DNA from: RYN-428 sp035551995
Lineage (GTDB): Bacteria; Planctomycetota; Phycisphaerae; Tepidisphaerales; Tepidisphaeraceae
Direction: 5' to 3'
Assembly: GCA_035551995.1 (NCBI GenBank)
Contig: DASZME010000025.1
Location: 62,001-126,000 of the forward strand
Length of the DNA: 64,000 bases
Each line of letters begins with the position of its first letter. Position 1 is the stretch's first letter. This document shows positions 1 to 7,437 of the stretch, one piece after another. The translations under genes were made by a program, and so were the position numbers. Under the pieces are notes generated by a model, which was given only the letters and a program-made list of their open reading frames with translations, made no database searches and was not told the DNA's origin.

Positions 1-929
1 GTCAGATGATTTACTTCGTCTTCAAGAAAACTGCCTGGTCGTACCTCATCAAGAGGAGTCGCGAGACGAAATGTCTCGCCACGCGCGATTGCATCGTCGA
101 GGAATTTTTGGTTGGCGGCCCATTGTTCGGTTTCGCTCATCGCGTTCCATTGTTCCGTCGGGACACTAAAATAACTCGCGCGTAAGTCTTGAGCCATATT
201 GACATAATCGGGGTAGTGCCCGATGACGGATATACTCACGTTTTCTGTCGTCACAGCGTCCGCCGCGATCGCGGTCCCCGCCCCATCAACGGCTATCGCA
301 GTACCCTCCACCCCCGCGGCGGCGGGCGCGGCGACGCCGGCGGTGACGACGACGGCCGTTACGGCTTCCGCCGTCACCGTCAGATCTCCTCCGGCCTGTT
401 CCGCTCGATCGGTTATCGTAAACGGCACGTAACCCGTCGCCATCTTATCAAGCGCGTCCGCCTGCTCTTGGAGCGCTTGCGCGCGTGCGGTATCTCCCCT
501 GGCTTGCAAAGTTTTCGCGTAGATCGACGCGACTTTCGCGGTTGTTTTGGCCGCCATCATTTCGGGGGCGAAGGCAATCATCTGCGCCCCCGCGGCGACC
601 TGATTTACCAGCGTTTTCCCGGCGCCGATCGCGGCGCCGCCCGGATGGCCGGCGATCTGATGCGCGTCTACCGTCACTCGGTTCCAAATCGCACTTGCCG
701 CCGATGAAATCGCCGCCCCGGCCCTGGCGGCGGCGCACTGGATGCAGAATCCGCCGGGGGCTCCATCGGGAGCAAAAAACTGTTGGACGTCTGCGATCGC
801 CGCCTTTCCGGACGACACCGCGGCGGCGCCGACCGACGTCGCCACGTCGGCGGCCGTCGAAGCGGCGTCGCTGGCGGATTTCGCAATCGCCTGCACCGAG
901 CCGACCAATGTGATGCCGTCGTCGCTCAT
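1..929 (-). CDS. Alanine-rich putative polymorphic toxin / T6SS cargo protein (3' end beyond window)
   Basis: The reading frame opens with ATG at 929 and stays open to the window edge (309 codons, no stop). The N-terminal half is very rich in Ala, with a short FCIQC cysteine pair near residues 61-65. From about residue 250 the composition changes to a compact segment containing EQWAANQKFLDDAIARGE and TPLDEVRPGSF. I recall segments like this near the C-termini of Rhs/PAAR-type polymorphic proteins, but I cannot assign a toxin activity. It is the last visible gene of a run with PAAR and DUF4123 genes, which is where adaptor-dependent type VI effectors usually sit. The toxic domain and any immunity gene would lie to the left of the window. 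The open frame is secure; the toxin role is inferred from context. Confidence 0.6.
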   Translation of the reverse strand, partial: MSDDGITLVGSVQAIAKSASDAASTAADVATSVGAAAVSSGKAAIADVQQFFAPDGAPGGFCIQCAAARAGAAISSAASAIWNRVTVDAHQIAGHPGGAAIGAGKTLVNQVAAGAQMIAFAPEMMAAKTTAKVASIYAKTLQARGDTARAQALQEQADALDKMATGYVPFTITDRAEQAGGDLTVTAEAVTAVVVTAGVAAPAAAGVEGTAIAVDGAGTAIAADAVTTENVSISVIGHYPDYVNMAQDLRASYFSVPTEQWNAMSETEQWAANQKFLDDAIARGETFRLATPLDEVRPGSFLEDEVNHL

Positions 930-992
930 ATCCGTTTCGACCGGCGGCGGTTTTTCGCGTTCAGCGATACACCGCCGCGCTTTTCTTTTGTC

Positions 993-1400
993 CTATTGGC
1001 TGGCCTTCAGTTCATGCGCCATGAGCAACGCCAACTGCGCGCGATCGTTCGGCGAGCATTCTTTCATGCGCAAGACGTCGCAAAGGTTCCGCCACACTGG
1101 ATGCGTCTCAAAATCGTATCCGCAGACAAGCGGCAGGTGCGCGAAGGCGACTACAGCTTGCTCGCTTTCCAACCCGTACCTTTTCGCATGAACCACGCAA
1201 TAATCGATGTACCGGCGGATCGGATCGGAAGATAAACCCTCAAAGTGCCTTGGCAAAAACTTCTTGAGGTGTTCAGTCGCGCGCGCGACGAAGCCGTCGT
1301 AAGACGCCTGCGCCAGTGCATCGATTTGTTTTCGCCTGATGACGAACACGAAATTCCCCAATTCAAATGCCGGGCCGCGACAATCGCTTGTCCAATTCAT
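993..1400 (-). CDS. Small protein of the T6SS-type cargo cassette, unknown function
   Basis: A 135-residue soluble protein with no signal peptide or membrane segment. Its start overlaps the stop of the DUF4123 gene by 4 bases, so the two are probably translationally coupled. It has a mostly helical, charged composition with features such as RRKQIDALAQASYDGF near the N-terminus and VCGYDFETHPVWRNL near residue 95. Small helical proteins of this general kind often sit between DUF4123 adaptors and effectors in type VI clusters. I do not recognise a named domain, and a chaperone-like or accessory role is only inferred from position. Confidence 0.6.
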   Translation of the reverse strand: MNWTSDCRGPAFELGNFVFVIRRKQIDALAQASYDGFVARATEHLKKFLPRHFEGLSSDPIRRYIDYCVVHAKRYGLESEQAVVAFAHLPLVCGYDFETHPVWRNLCDVLRMKECSPNDRAQLALLMAHELKASQ

Positions 1401-1963
1401 TGCGCTTCGGCCAACGCATATGTTCTCGTGAAAAAACCCTTGTTTGTATTGCTGAACTCAATAACTCCGGCCGGTTCGCGAACCTCGGCAATAAATGAGC
1501 GAATCGGCCCGAAAAACTCAGTTAACTCCTCAATTGTGCATGTCGGGATATACACCGACAGTACGCGTGGGTCGTAAAACCGGAAGTAGTATTCTTTGCC
1601 GTCTTCGGTTTTGATCAATAGAAACCGGCGAAAATGGCGTCGAACCTCGTTAAAGGCGGCCCCACTTGTCAGAAAAATCCCCCAACTTTGGCCCCAGCCG
1701 GCGGCGAGCAATTCTTCGAGAAACGCGCCGCGAGGATCGAGGCCGATCAAATGTGGCGCGAAATCCGCCAGTTCTTTGCCTTGTTTCCCGTCATAGAGAG
1801 ATTGGAACTGCTCCCCCCGACGGCGGAGGAGTTTCAACACCGCGCGGTCGCGCGCGGCATCGAGCAGGGCGAATAATGGGGCGGGTTGCCCACCGACAAT
1901 GCGCAGAACCTCCTGGCGTTGAGCAGCCGCGTCCAGTGAATTGGCTTGGCAAGCAAGTTGCAC
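1397..1963 (-). CDS. DUF4123-type adaptor/chaperone for T6SS effector
   Basis: A 188-residue soluble protein. It matches what I know of DUF4123 proteins, which load effectors onto VgrG or PAAR spikes. The N-terminal part reads as FALLDAARDRAVLKLL, the usual opening of this family, followed by PHLIGLDPRGAF and a GWGQSWGIFL stretch (about residues 84-100), then RRHFRRFLLIKTEDGKEYYFRFYDPRVL (written here as one landmark around residues 105-135). The order 'Pxl..l....W G.....S', 'r.h.Rrl..v....g....fRfyDPRvl' is the DUF4123 signature. The PAAR gene lies 12 bases upstream and the small unknown gene overlaps downstream by 4 bases. Confidence 0.8.
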   Translation of the reverse strand: MQLACQANSLDAAAQRQEVLRIVGGQPAPLFALLDAARDRAVLKLLRRRGEQFQSLYDGKQGKELADFAPHLIGLDPRGAFLEELLAAGWGQSWGIFLTSGAAFNEVRRHFRRFLLIKTEDGKEYYFRFYDPRVLSVYIPTCTIEELTEFFGPIRSFIAEVREPAGVIEFSNTNKGFFTRTYALAEAQ

Positions 1964-1975
1964 GCGCAGCCTCCC

Positions 1976-2332
1976 TTAGCCGGAGCATTTTTCAACCATG
2001 GCGGCGCCGCTGATGGCCGCCGATTGCATGGCGCCGCCTTGCGCGGAGATGCCGATCAACACGGTTGGGCATCCGATCATAATTACGCCGCCGTGAACCG
2101 TGGAATCGCCCATGCGGGCGGCGGGCATGCCCCCGATGAGAACTGTCGTGGCGCCCATGGCGATGACGTCGGGCGGCCCCGCGCAGGTCAACATATCCCC
2201 CACGCGGGCGGCTGGCATTCCCCCGATCAAAACGGTCGGGCATCCCGGCGGCAGAACCGGGCCACCAACATGCGGCACGATCGGACATACATGCATGTCG
2301 CCGACTCTGGCCGCTGGTTGTCCCATGCTCAT
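1976..2332 (-). CDS. PAAR domain spike-tip protein
   Basis: A 118-residue protein made almost entirely of PAAR-type repeats: QPAARVGDMHVCP at the start, then three GGMPAARxGD repeats, each separated by a TVLIGG turn. This is the conical beta-repeat fold that caps the VgrG spike of type VI systems and carries effectors. The protein is a stand-alone PAAR of normal length with no fused toxin, so cargo is probably supplied by the neighbouring genes. It lies between the BPSL0067-type gene (97-base gap) and the DUF4123 gene (12-base gap) on the same strand. No tube, sheath or baseplate gene is visible here, so the secretion apparatus must be elsewhere. Confidence 0.9.
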   Translation of the reverse strand: MSMGQPAARVGDMHVCPIVPHVGGPVLPPGCPTVLIGGMPAARVGDMLTCAGPPDVIAMGATTVLIGGMPAARMGDSTVHGGVIMIGCPTVLIGISAQGGAMQSAAISGAAMVEKCSG

Positions 2333-2428
2333 TCCCTTTTACTTCGGCACAAGGGCCATGATCCCGTTCGCCCAATATGCAGGTGACATCGTATCAAAAA
2401 ATAGCGGAAAGTATAGAAATTTTCCGCA

Positions 2429-2845
2429 TCATTTTATGACGTAAAACGAATCGCCGTCGTTGCTGCGGGTTGTCCCTTTGGCCACATTGAATGGGATGGT
2501 TCGGGGTTTTACCTGCCCCTGTTTATTCCATTGGTCCAGCACTCGAATTCCCGCCGGGCTTTTCGACAGAAATATCGCCGCATGGCGGCCCTTGGCGTCG
2601 GTTGGATAGAGGCCGTTTTGGTCAAAGGTCGCGATCGCGGTATTGGGCGCGATGTCCCCAGGCTGAGCATCATGCACCTTGATGCCCGGGCGCCAGGCCG
2701 ACGTGACGGGCGCGCCGGCTGCCTTTTGAACGAAAACCACGCATTCCGTGTGCCCCTTGCTGTTCTTGAATTGACCCACTCCCTGGACAGCGCCGGCGCT
2801 CATTTTCAATAGATATGGCATAAAAAATCTCGATTTCATCCACAT
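2429..2845 (-). CDS. BPSL0067-family putative peptidoglycan amidase effector
   Basis: A 138-residue protein matching the BPSL0067 family, small papain-fold (NlpC/P60-like) proteins linked to type VI secretion. Recognisable landmarks are GHTECVVFVQKAAGAP, with the candidate catalytic Cys near residue 34, then TAIATFDQNGLYP, then GRHAAIFL with the candidate catalytic His near residue 88, and IRVLDQWNKQG. These occur in the family order and spacing. It heads the minus-strand run that continues with the PAAR and DUF4123 genes. No immunity gene is visible next to it: the 119 bases upstream hold no frame. The start at 2845 is the longest; ATG at 2839 is also possible. The family match is from memory and fairly specific. 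Confidence 0.75.
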   Translation of the reverse strand: MWMKSRFFMPYLLKMSAGAVQGVGQFKNSKGHTECVVFVQKAAGAPVTSAWRPGIKVHDAQPGDIAPNTAIATFDQNGLYPTDAKGRHAAIFLSKSPAGIRVLDQWNKQGQVKPRTIPFNVAKGTTRSNDGDSFYVIK

Positions 2846-2964
2846 GATCGCAAATTCACGCCAGAGATTATATCAGATCTTGTGCTGAAACCGCCATATC
2901 AGTCCGGCATCGTTTGCCATGTTTTTTTAAGTCGCCGATTAACGCCTGCCATGCCCGGCCGGCA

Positions 2965-3951
2965 CTATGCGTGTCCGATCAAATCAAGGACGCCTCGACG
3001 GGCGAGGCGCCGAATTTTGCTTAATTTTTCCGCGCGCGGCGTCTGCTCGTCGGCGGCGTGCAGCACGGCGGCGACGGTGCGAACGCCATCGATCGCCTCG
3101 AGCATGCGCCATTCATCCTGGTCCACCGTGAAATGCTTTTCGTCCCACAGAATGACGCCAGGCACTTCCCGCCAATCGCGGTCGTAAAATCTGTGAAAGT
3201 GATCGACGCGCCGGCCGATTTTGATGATCAATTGCTCCAGTTTTTCATCCGGCAGTTCGACGGCGGCCAACGTGCCTCGGCGAAAGCCTTCCGAATGGCG
3301 ATCCTCTCCAAGGGGATCGCAATGGAAAGAATTCATCTTGAGATACAGCATCGTCGTGTTGGCGGGGTTGGCGCGCAGATGCCACATGCTATGGCCGCGG
3401 AAGATGATGACGTCGCGGGCGGCGTCCTTGATTTCGATTCGGCGGGCGCGCCTGAGCGCGGCCTCTGGATAACGATCGGGAGAAAGGCTGGCGCGCATCT
3501 GTTGCGACGTGTTAAAGGGGTTGATGTCGCGCTGGTCGTAGGGATACAGGACAAGGGTTGATCCCTCGCGGACGTGAACCGACATGCCGACGGAATACTC
3601 CGAGGCGTAGCGATCTTTGTGCGCCAACGGCTCGGCCGACGCGGTGGCGTCGTACGCCTTGATGTGCCGTTCGGACAGGACCATCGTTTTTCGATCGATG
3701 CCGACAACGCCGGCGACCGCCTGGCACACTTCGTCGGGATAGTCGCCGCCCTCGGGGAATTCGTACATCGCCTGCTGCTTGTCGCCGATGGCGTACTCTT
3801 TCATGATCTTGGTCCGCATGTTGTCGGCCACCTGGCGAACCAGCTTTTCGTAGAATGGCTCGGTTACGCCGGCCTTGATATGCACGTATCCTTCGCGCGC
3901 GAAATGATCGGCGTATTTTGCCGGATCGAAATTGAACATTTGATCGGACAT
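2965..3951 (-). CDS. Phytanoyl-CoA dioxygenase-like 2OG/Fe(II) oxygenase
   Basis: A 328-residue protein of the PhyH type of non-haem iron, 2-oxoglutarate dependent oxygenases. The opening YADHFAREGYVHIKAGVT is the usual N-terminus. The iron site is suggested by HKD (residues about 124-126, the HxD motif) and a distal His in FRGHSMWHLRANP, with an Arg that could hold 2-oxoglutarate. The chosen ATG at 3951 has a GGGAG ribosome site 8 bases upstream. A GTG at 3996 would overlap the stop of the ATP-grasp gene, so the two genes are tightly linked either way. The C-terminal 100 residues are basic and not part of the fold as I know it. The substrate is unknown; the pairing suggests hydroxylation of an ATP-grasp product. 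Confidence 0.7.
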   Translation of the reverse strand: MSDQMFNFDPAKYADHFAREGYVHIKAGVTEPFYEKLVRQVADNMRTKIMKEYAIGDKQQAMYEFPEGGDYPDEVCQAVAGVVGIDRKTMVLSERHIKAYDATASAEPLAHKDRYASEYSVGMSVHVREGSTLVLYPYDQRDINPFNTSQQMRASLSPDRYPEAALRRARRIEIKDAARDVIIFRGHSMWHLRANPANTTMLYLKMNSFHCDPLGEDRHSEGFRRGTLAAVELPDEKLEQLIIKIGRRVDHFHRFYDRDWREVPGVILWDEKHFTVDQDEWRMLEAIDGVRTVAAVLHAADEQTPRAEKLSKIRRLARRGVLDLIGHA

Positions 3952-3992
3952 GGCAAAAGCTCCCTTATGTGGTTGCAAATCAGTTCGTTTAT

Positions 3993-5072
3993 TCACACCC
4001 GCTCAGCCGCCGCACGCTCGAGCAGGAGCCGTCGCAAAAGCGGAACGGCGGCGGGGAAAACCGAATCCTTCTTGTGATAGTGGAAATACAGGTTCGGCGT
4101 CCCGTTCACTTCGATGATCGCCCCGCCCGATTCGGCCAGGGGAACGCCGGGATCGGTGGTAATCAGATCGATCCCGACGAACCGCGCCCGCAGCGCCGTC
4201 ACCGCCACGCGCCCGTCGTGGACGATCGATTGACACAACGAATCGACGGCGGTTGAGTTGTCGGCGCCGCAGTTTTCGTTGATGACGGTCTTCAGCGTGA
4301 CGTGCGCCGCGGCGGGGGGGACTGAGCCGAGCGTTAAATTTTGTCTGGCGAGCGTGCGCTTCATATCCAAATCCACGGCGATCAAAACCTGCGATATGTT
4401 TGACCCGTTTCGCAGTCGCTCGTCATTGGCCTGCCGGACAAGTTGAGCGACGGTGGATCGCCCGTCTCCGATGACGCCGGGAGGGCGGCGCACGAAGGCG
4501 TCGATCAATTCGCCGTCGAGATACAGAAGGCGATAGTTGTCGCCGTCGAGTTGTTCTTCGATCAGCAGTTCGTCGCAATAACATGTGGCGGCGGCGGCGG
4601 CGCGGGCGAGATGCGACCGGGTGCGAATGCCGGTGGTGACGCCGCGCCCGCCCCCGGTTCCGCGGGCGGGTTTTACCACGCAATCCCGGGCGCCGGCTTC
4701 AAGAAATTCGACGGCGGCGCCGATTCGCTTGAGCGAAAAAGAAGCATGGCGGGGCGTGGCTAATCCGTGCGATTCGAGAATCTGGTGCGTGAGGGGCTTG
4801 TCGTGCAAAACGGCAAGCGTTACCGGATCGTCGATCGCCGAGAAATTTTCGACGACGCGCGTGCTGACGCCGTCGACGGTGATTTGCGAAAATCGGTCGC
4901 CAAGCGGCACGCATTCCCCGCCTAAACTTTCCGCGGCCTCGCGCCACGCCTTTTTGTAGAAGGCGTCCTGATGCCGACCCGAAGCCTTGCGGCGCGGATC
5001 CTTGAATCGGCGGAACGCGCGCCCCATCGCCAGGAAGTACAGTACCCTCGTGATTAGCCGGTTTGTCCACAT
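3993..5072 (-). CDS. ATP-grasp ligase, cyanophycin-synthetase/glutathione-synthetase-like
   Basis: About 359 residues if started at ATG 5072. The frame is open to 5417, but that extension reads as non-coding, Ser/Arg-rich sequence. The ATP-grasp core is visible: DKPLTHQILESHGLATPRH, then VVKPARGTGGGRGV (nucleotide loop near residues 150-165), LLIEEQLDGDNYRLLYLDG, and the metal-binding end IIEVNGTPNLYFHYH. This arrangement resembles the ATP-grasp half of cyanophycin synthetase and bifunctional glutathione synthetases, which join amino acids to a carboxylate. Neither a partner Mur-ligase domain nor a cyanophycinase is nearby. It is followed directly by the 2OG oxygenase gene, suggesting a two-step pathway to a modified small peptide or amino acid. 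Confidence 0.75.
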   Translation of the reverse strand: MWTNRLITRVLYFLAMGRAFRRFKDPRRKASGRHQDAFYKKAWREAAESLGGECVPLGDRFSQITVDGVSTRVVENFSAIDDPVTLAVLHDKPLTHQILESHGLATPRHASFSLKRIGAAVEFLEAGARDCVVKPARGTGGGRGVTTGIRTRSHLARAAAAATCYCDELLIEEQLDGDNYRLLYLDGELIDAFVRRPPGVIGDGRSTVAQLVRQANDERLRNGSNISQVLIAVDLDMKRTLARQNLTLGSVPPAAAHVTLKTVINENCGADNSTAVDSLCQSIVHDGRVAVTALRARFVGIDLITTDPGVPLAESGGAIIEVNGTPNLYFHYHKKDSVFPAAVPLLRRLLLERAAAERV

Positions 5073-5544
5073 CGTTTTTTTGGGATAGACACAGAGGCCG
5101 CTAATATAGATATTTGTGGCGACGGAACATCCAAAAAAACCGCGTGAATGGCGAATTTTGGGAGACCGCGACCGGAGAAAAAATCTCCCAAATTGCCCAG
5201 TCGTTGAATCCATGTTGTGAATGTGATGCGCTACACAGATCGGCACACGTGTAGACATCGCAGCGACACCCCGCACGTTGATCGAGCGTTGTGCCGACCG
5301 TAAAACGGTCGCAGCGGTCATCGCTTTCGAGAATCTCGGCGACATTATACCTGCTGCGACCCCGTTGGGGTCGGTTTTTTTCCGCTCCGATACCGGTGGG
5401 TCGCTGCGCTCAGCCACCGGCTAATTGCTCCAACCCCTTCCGGGGTTTACCGCAAATCGAACATGGTTCACATGGTCCCCGTTTACCCCGGCGGTGTACT
5501 CAACTCGCATACTCCATAAATCGCCTTGCGGCATCAATCACTTT
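5073..5544. other. Non-coding gap with GC palindromes
   Basis: I see no convincing gene here. The stretch holds three palindromic blocks: CGACCCC/GGGGTCG with a 3-base loop at 5357-5373 followed by a run of seven T, CCGGTGG/CCACCGG at about 5393-5420, and AACCCC/GGGGTT near 5433-5448. The pattern resembles extragenic palindrome repeats that I recall from planctomycetes and verrucomicrobia. The first hairpin looks like a plus-strand terminator although no plus-strand gene precedes it. Confidence 0.45.
5357..5382 (+). terminator. Terminator-like hairpin without an upstream plus-strand gene
   Basis: A 7-base-pair GC-rich stem (CGACCCC, loop GTT, GGGGTCG) is followed by GTTTTTTT on the plus strand. 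It has the form of an intrinsic terminator, but both flanking genes are on the minus strand. It may instead belong to a palindromic extragenic repeat, or block antisense transcription into the ATP-grasp gene's upstream region. Confidence 0.4.
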
Positions 5545-7428
5545 TTACGACCCGGAAAAATCGGCCGTTTCCGGGAGAGCCTCCTCGGCGGAGCGCATGA
5601 ATCTGGCAAACCATCCGTCCAGCCGGCGAAGCTCATTGGGCTCCCCTTGTTCGCTCACCCGTCCGTCCTGGATCACATAGACCATTTCCGCCTGATTGAT
5701 CAAACTCGGGCGATGGCTGGTTAGGACTGTCGTGCGGCCGGCCATTAGCCGATCGAGGGCGGCGATGATGGCGGCTTCGCTGTCGGGCTCGACGCTGCTG
5801 GTCGGCTCGTCGAGCAACAACACGGTGGGATTGGCAAGGAAGGCGCGGGCGATGCTCAGGCGTTGCTTTTGCCCGCCGCTGAGGCGCACGCCGCGCTCGC
5901 CGACCTTGGTGTCGTAGCCGTTGGGAAGTTGCTTGATGAAGGCGTGCGCATTGGCGGCCTTGGCGGCGGCGATCACCTGTTCCATCGTGGCGTTGGAATG
6001 GCCGTAGCGAATGTTGTCGAAGATGCTGTCGTTGAACAAAAACGTCTCCTGTTGCACCAGCGCGAAATGTTTTCGGAAGCTGTCGCGCTGGATCCGGCGA
6101 AGGTCGTTTCCGTCGAGCAGGACCTGGCCGCTCAGCGGATCGTAGAAACGAAGCAGGAGATTGAGGATGGTGCTTTTTCCGGAGCCGCTGGGACCGCAAA
6201 GGGCGACGGTTTGCCCGGGCTTGATATGGAGCGTGAGGTCGTTCAAAACGAGCGGAGACTCGCGGCCATTGACTTCGTTGGGATAACGAAAGACGACATG
6301 GTCCAGCTGCATTCCGCCGCGAATTTCGGGGATGGCGATCGCGCCGGAAACGTCGCTGAGTTCATCGGGCGCGTCGAGCAGCTCGAAGACGCGCCGAGCG
6401 GCGGCGACGGCGCGCTGCACCGTATCGTTTACGCGGGCGAGGGTTTGCACCGGCCCGTACAGGCGCCACCAATACGCGCGGAAGGCGAGCAATTTGCCGA
6501 CGGTGAAACTGGTGCGCTTGAGAATGAGATAACCGCCCAGCCCGAGCATGAATACGTTGCTGAAAAAGCCGACGGTTCGGCTGAAGGAAAAGAAAATGCT
6601 GCGGGCGTTGATCGCCTTGATCTGCTGGCGGTAATACCCTTCGGTCGCCTCGTAAAAACGCTTCGCTTCCTCCTTTTCGCGGCCGAAGATTTTGATGACC
6701 ACCACGCCGGACAAATTTTCCTGCAGCCGGGTCGTTACGTCGCCCAGCCGCTCGCGTGCGTGCGTGTAAATCGTTTTGATTCTGGCGTTGAAGAATCTCA
6801 GTAAAACATAAACGGCCAACAACGGCGCCAGGGAAATCGAGGCGACGCGCCAATCCATCAGCATCACCAGAACGACGGTGGCGCTCCACAGGATTCCTTC
6901 GCCGATGATTTGATCGATGCCGTTGACGATGAAGGTTTGGATTTCGTCGACGTCGCCCATGGCACGGCTGATCAAGTCGCCGAGGCGCTGGCGTTGCAGG
7001 TAGCCGAGGCTTTGCGATTGGAGTTTGTGGTAGACCTGGTTGCGCAGCGCGAAAATAAATTTTTGCGCGACGCGATTCATGACGTTGGTGCTGAGCGTTC
7101 CGAAAAGTTCGCCGCTTTCGTAGATCAAAAACAGCCAGATAATGCAGGAAATGAGCAGGTGAATCGGCTGGTGGATTCGGCCGTTCAATGAAAAAACCCA
7201 GGGAAGAACGGGGGTGGGCCGGGAGTGGCCGCGAAGGATCAAATCGTCGGTGACGTATTTCCAGGCGAGGGCGGGAAAGAGTTCACCGGGCACCGAAAGA
7301 AGAAGCAGGAGCAGGCCCAGGGCGATGATTCCCCAATAGGGCCGCAGCAGGCGAAGCAGGCGCAGGAAGATCCGCGAGGACCTGCGGTTGGGATCTTTGA
7401 TTTCCTTTGCCGATGCCTGTTCCGCCAT
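5545..7428 (-). CDS. ABC exporter, fused permease/ATPase, MsbA-like
   Basis: A 627-residue half-transporter. The N-terminal 330 residues hold the six-helix exporter domain, starting with LLRLLRPYWGIIALGLLLLLL. The ATPase domain follows, with Walker A GPSGSGKS near residue 395, the signature LSGGQKQR and Walker B VLLLDEPTSSVEPD, and the switch histidine in LTSHRP. This is the normal arrangement of lipid or drug exporters of the MsbA/LmrA type that work as homodimers in the inner membrane. rlmN ends 9 bases upstream on the same strand, so it is probably the last gene of a folC-rlmN-exporter operon. The substrate cannot be told from sequence. Confidence 0.9.
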   Translation of the reverse strand: MAEQASAKEIKDPNRRSSRIFLRLLRLLRPYWGIIALGLLLLLLSVPGELFPALAWKYVTDDLILRGHSRPTPVLPWVFSLNGRIHQPIHLLISCIIWLFLIYESGELFGTLSTNVMNRVAQKFIFALRNQVYHKLQSQSLGYLQRQRLGDLISRAMGDVDEIQTFIVNGIDQIIGEGILWSATVVLVMLMDWRVASISLAPLLAVYVLLRFFNARIKTIYTHARERLGDVTTRLQENLSGVVVIKIFGREKEEAKRFYEATEGYYRQQIKAINARSIFFSFSRTVGFFSNVFMLGLGGYLILKRTSFTVGKLLAFRAYWWRLYGPVQTLARVNDTVQRAVAAARRVFELLDAPDELSDVSGAIAIPEIRGGMQLDHVVFRYPNEVNGRESPLVLNDLTLHIKPGQTVALCGPSGSGKSTILNLLLRFYDPLSGQVLLDGNDLRRIQRDSFRKHFALVQQETFLFNDSIFDNIRYGHSNATMEQVIAAAKAANAHAFIKQLPNGYDTKVGERGVRLSGGQKQRLSIARAFLANPTVLLLDEPTSSVEPDSEAAIIAALDRLMAGRTTVLTSHRPSLINQAEMVYVIQDGRVSEQGEPNELRRLDGWFARFMRSAEEALPETADFSGS

Positions 7429-7437
7429 GTCAGGATA

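Noticed and set aside
2965..5072. Mycosporine-like amino acid gene cluster
   Set aside because: MysC is an ATP-grasp and MysH a 2OG oxygenase, but mysA/mysB-type genes are absent and the ATP-grasp here looks closer to cyanophycin/glutathione synthetases.
5073..5417. N-terminal extension of the ATP-grasp protein
   Set aside because: The frame is open, but the translation is Ser/Arg/His-rich without family similarity, and crosses palindromic non-coding repeats.
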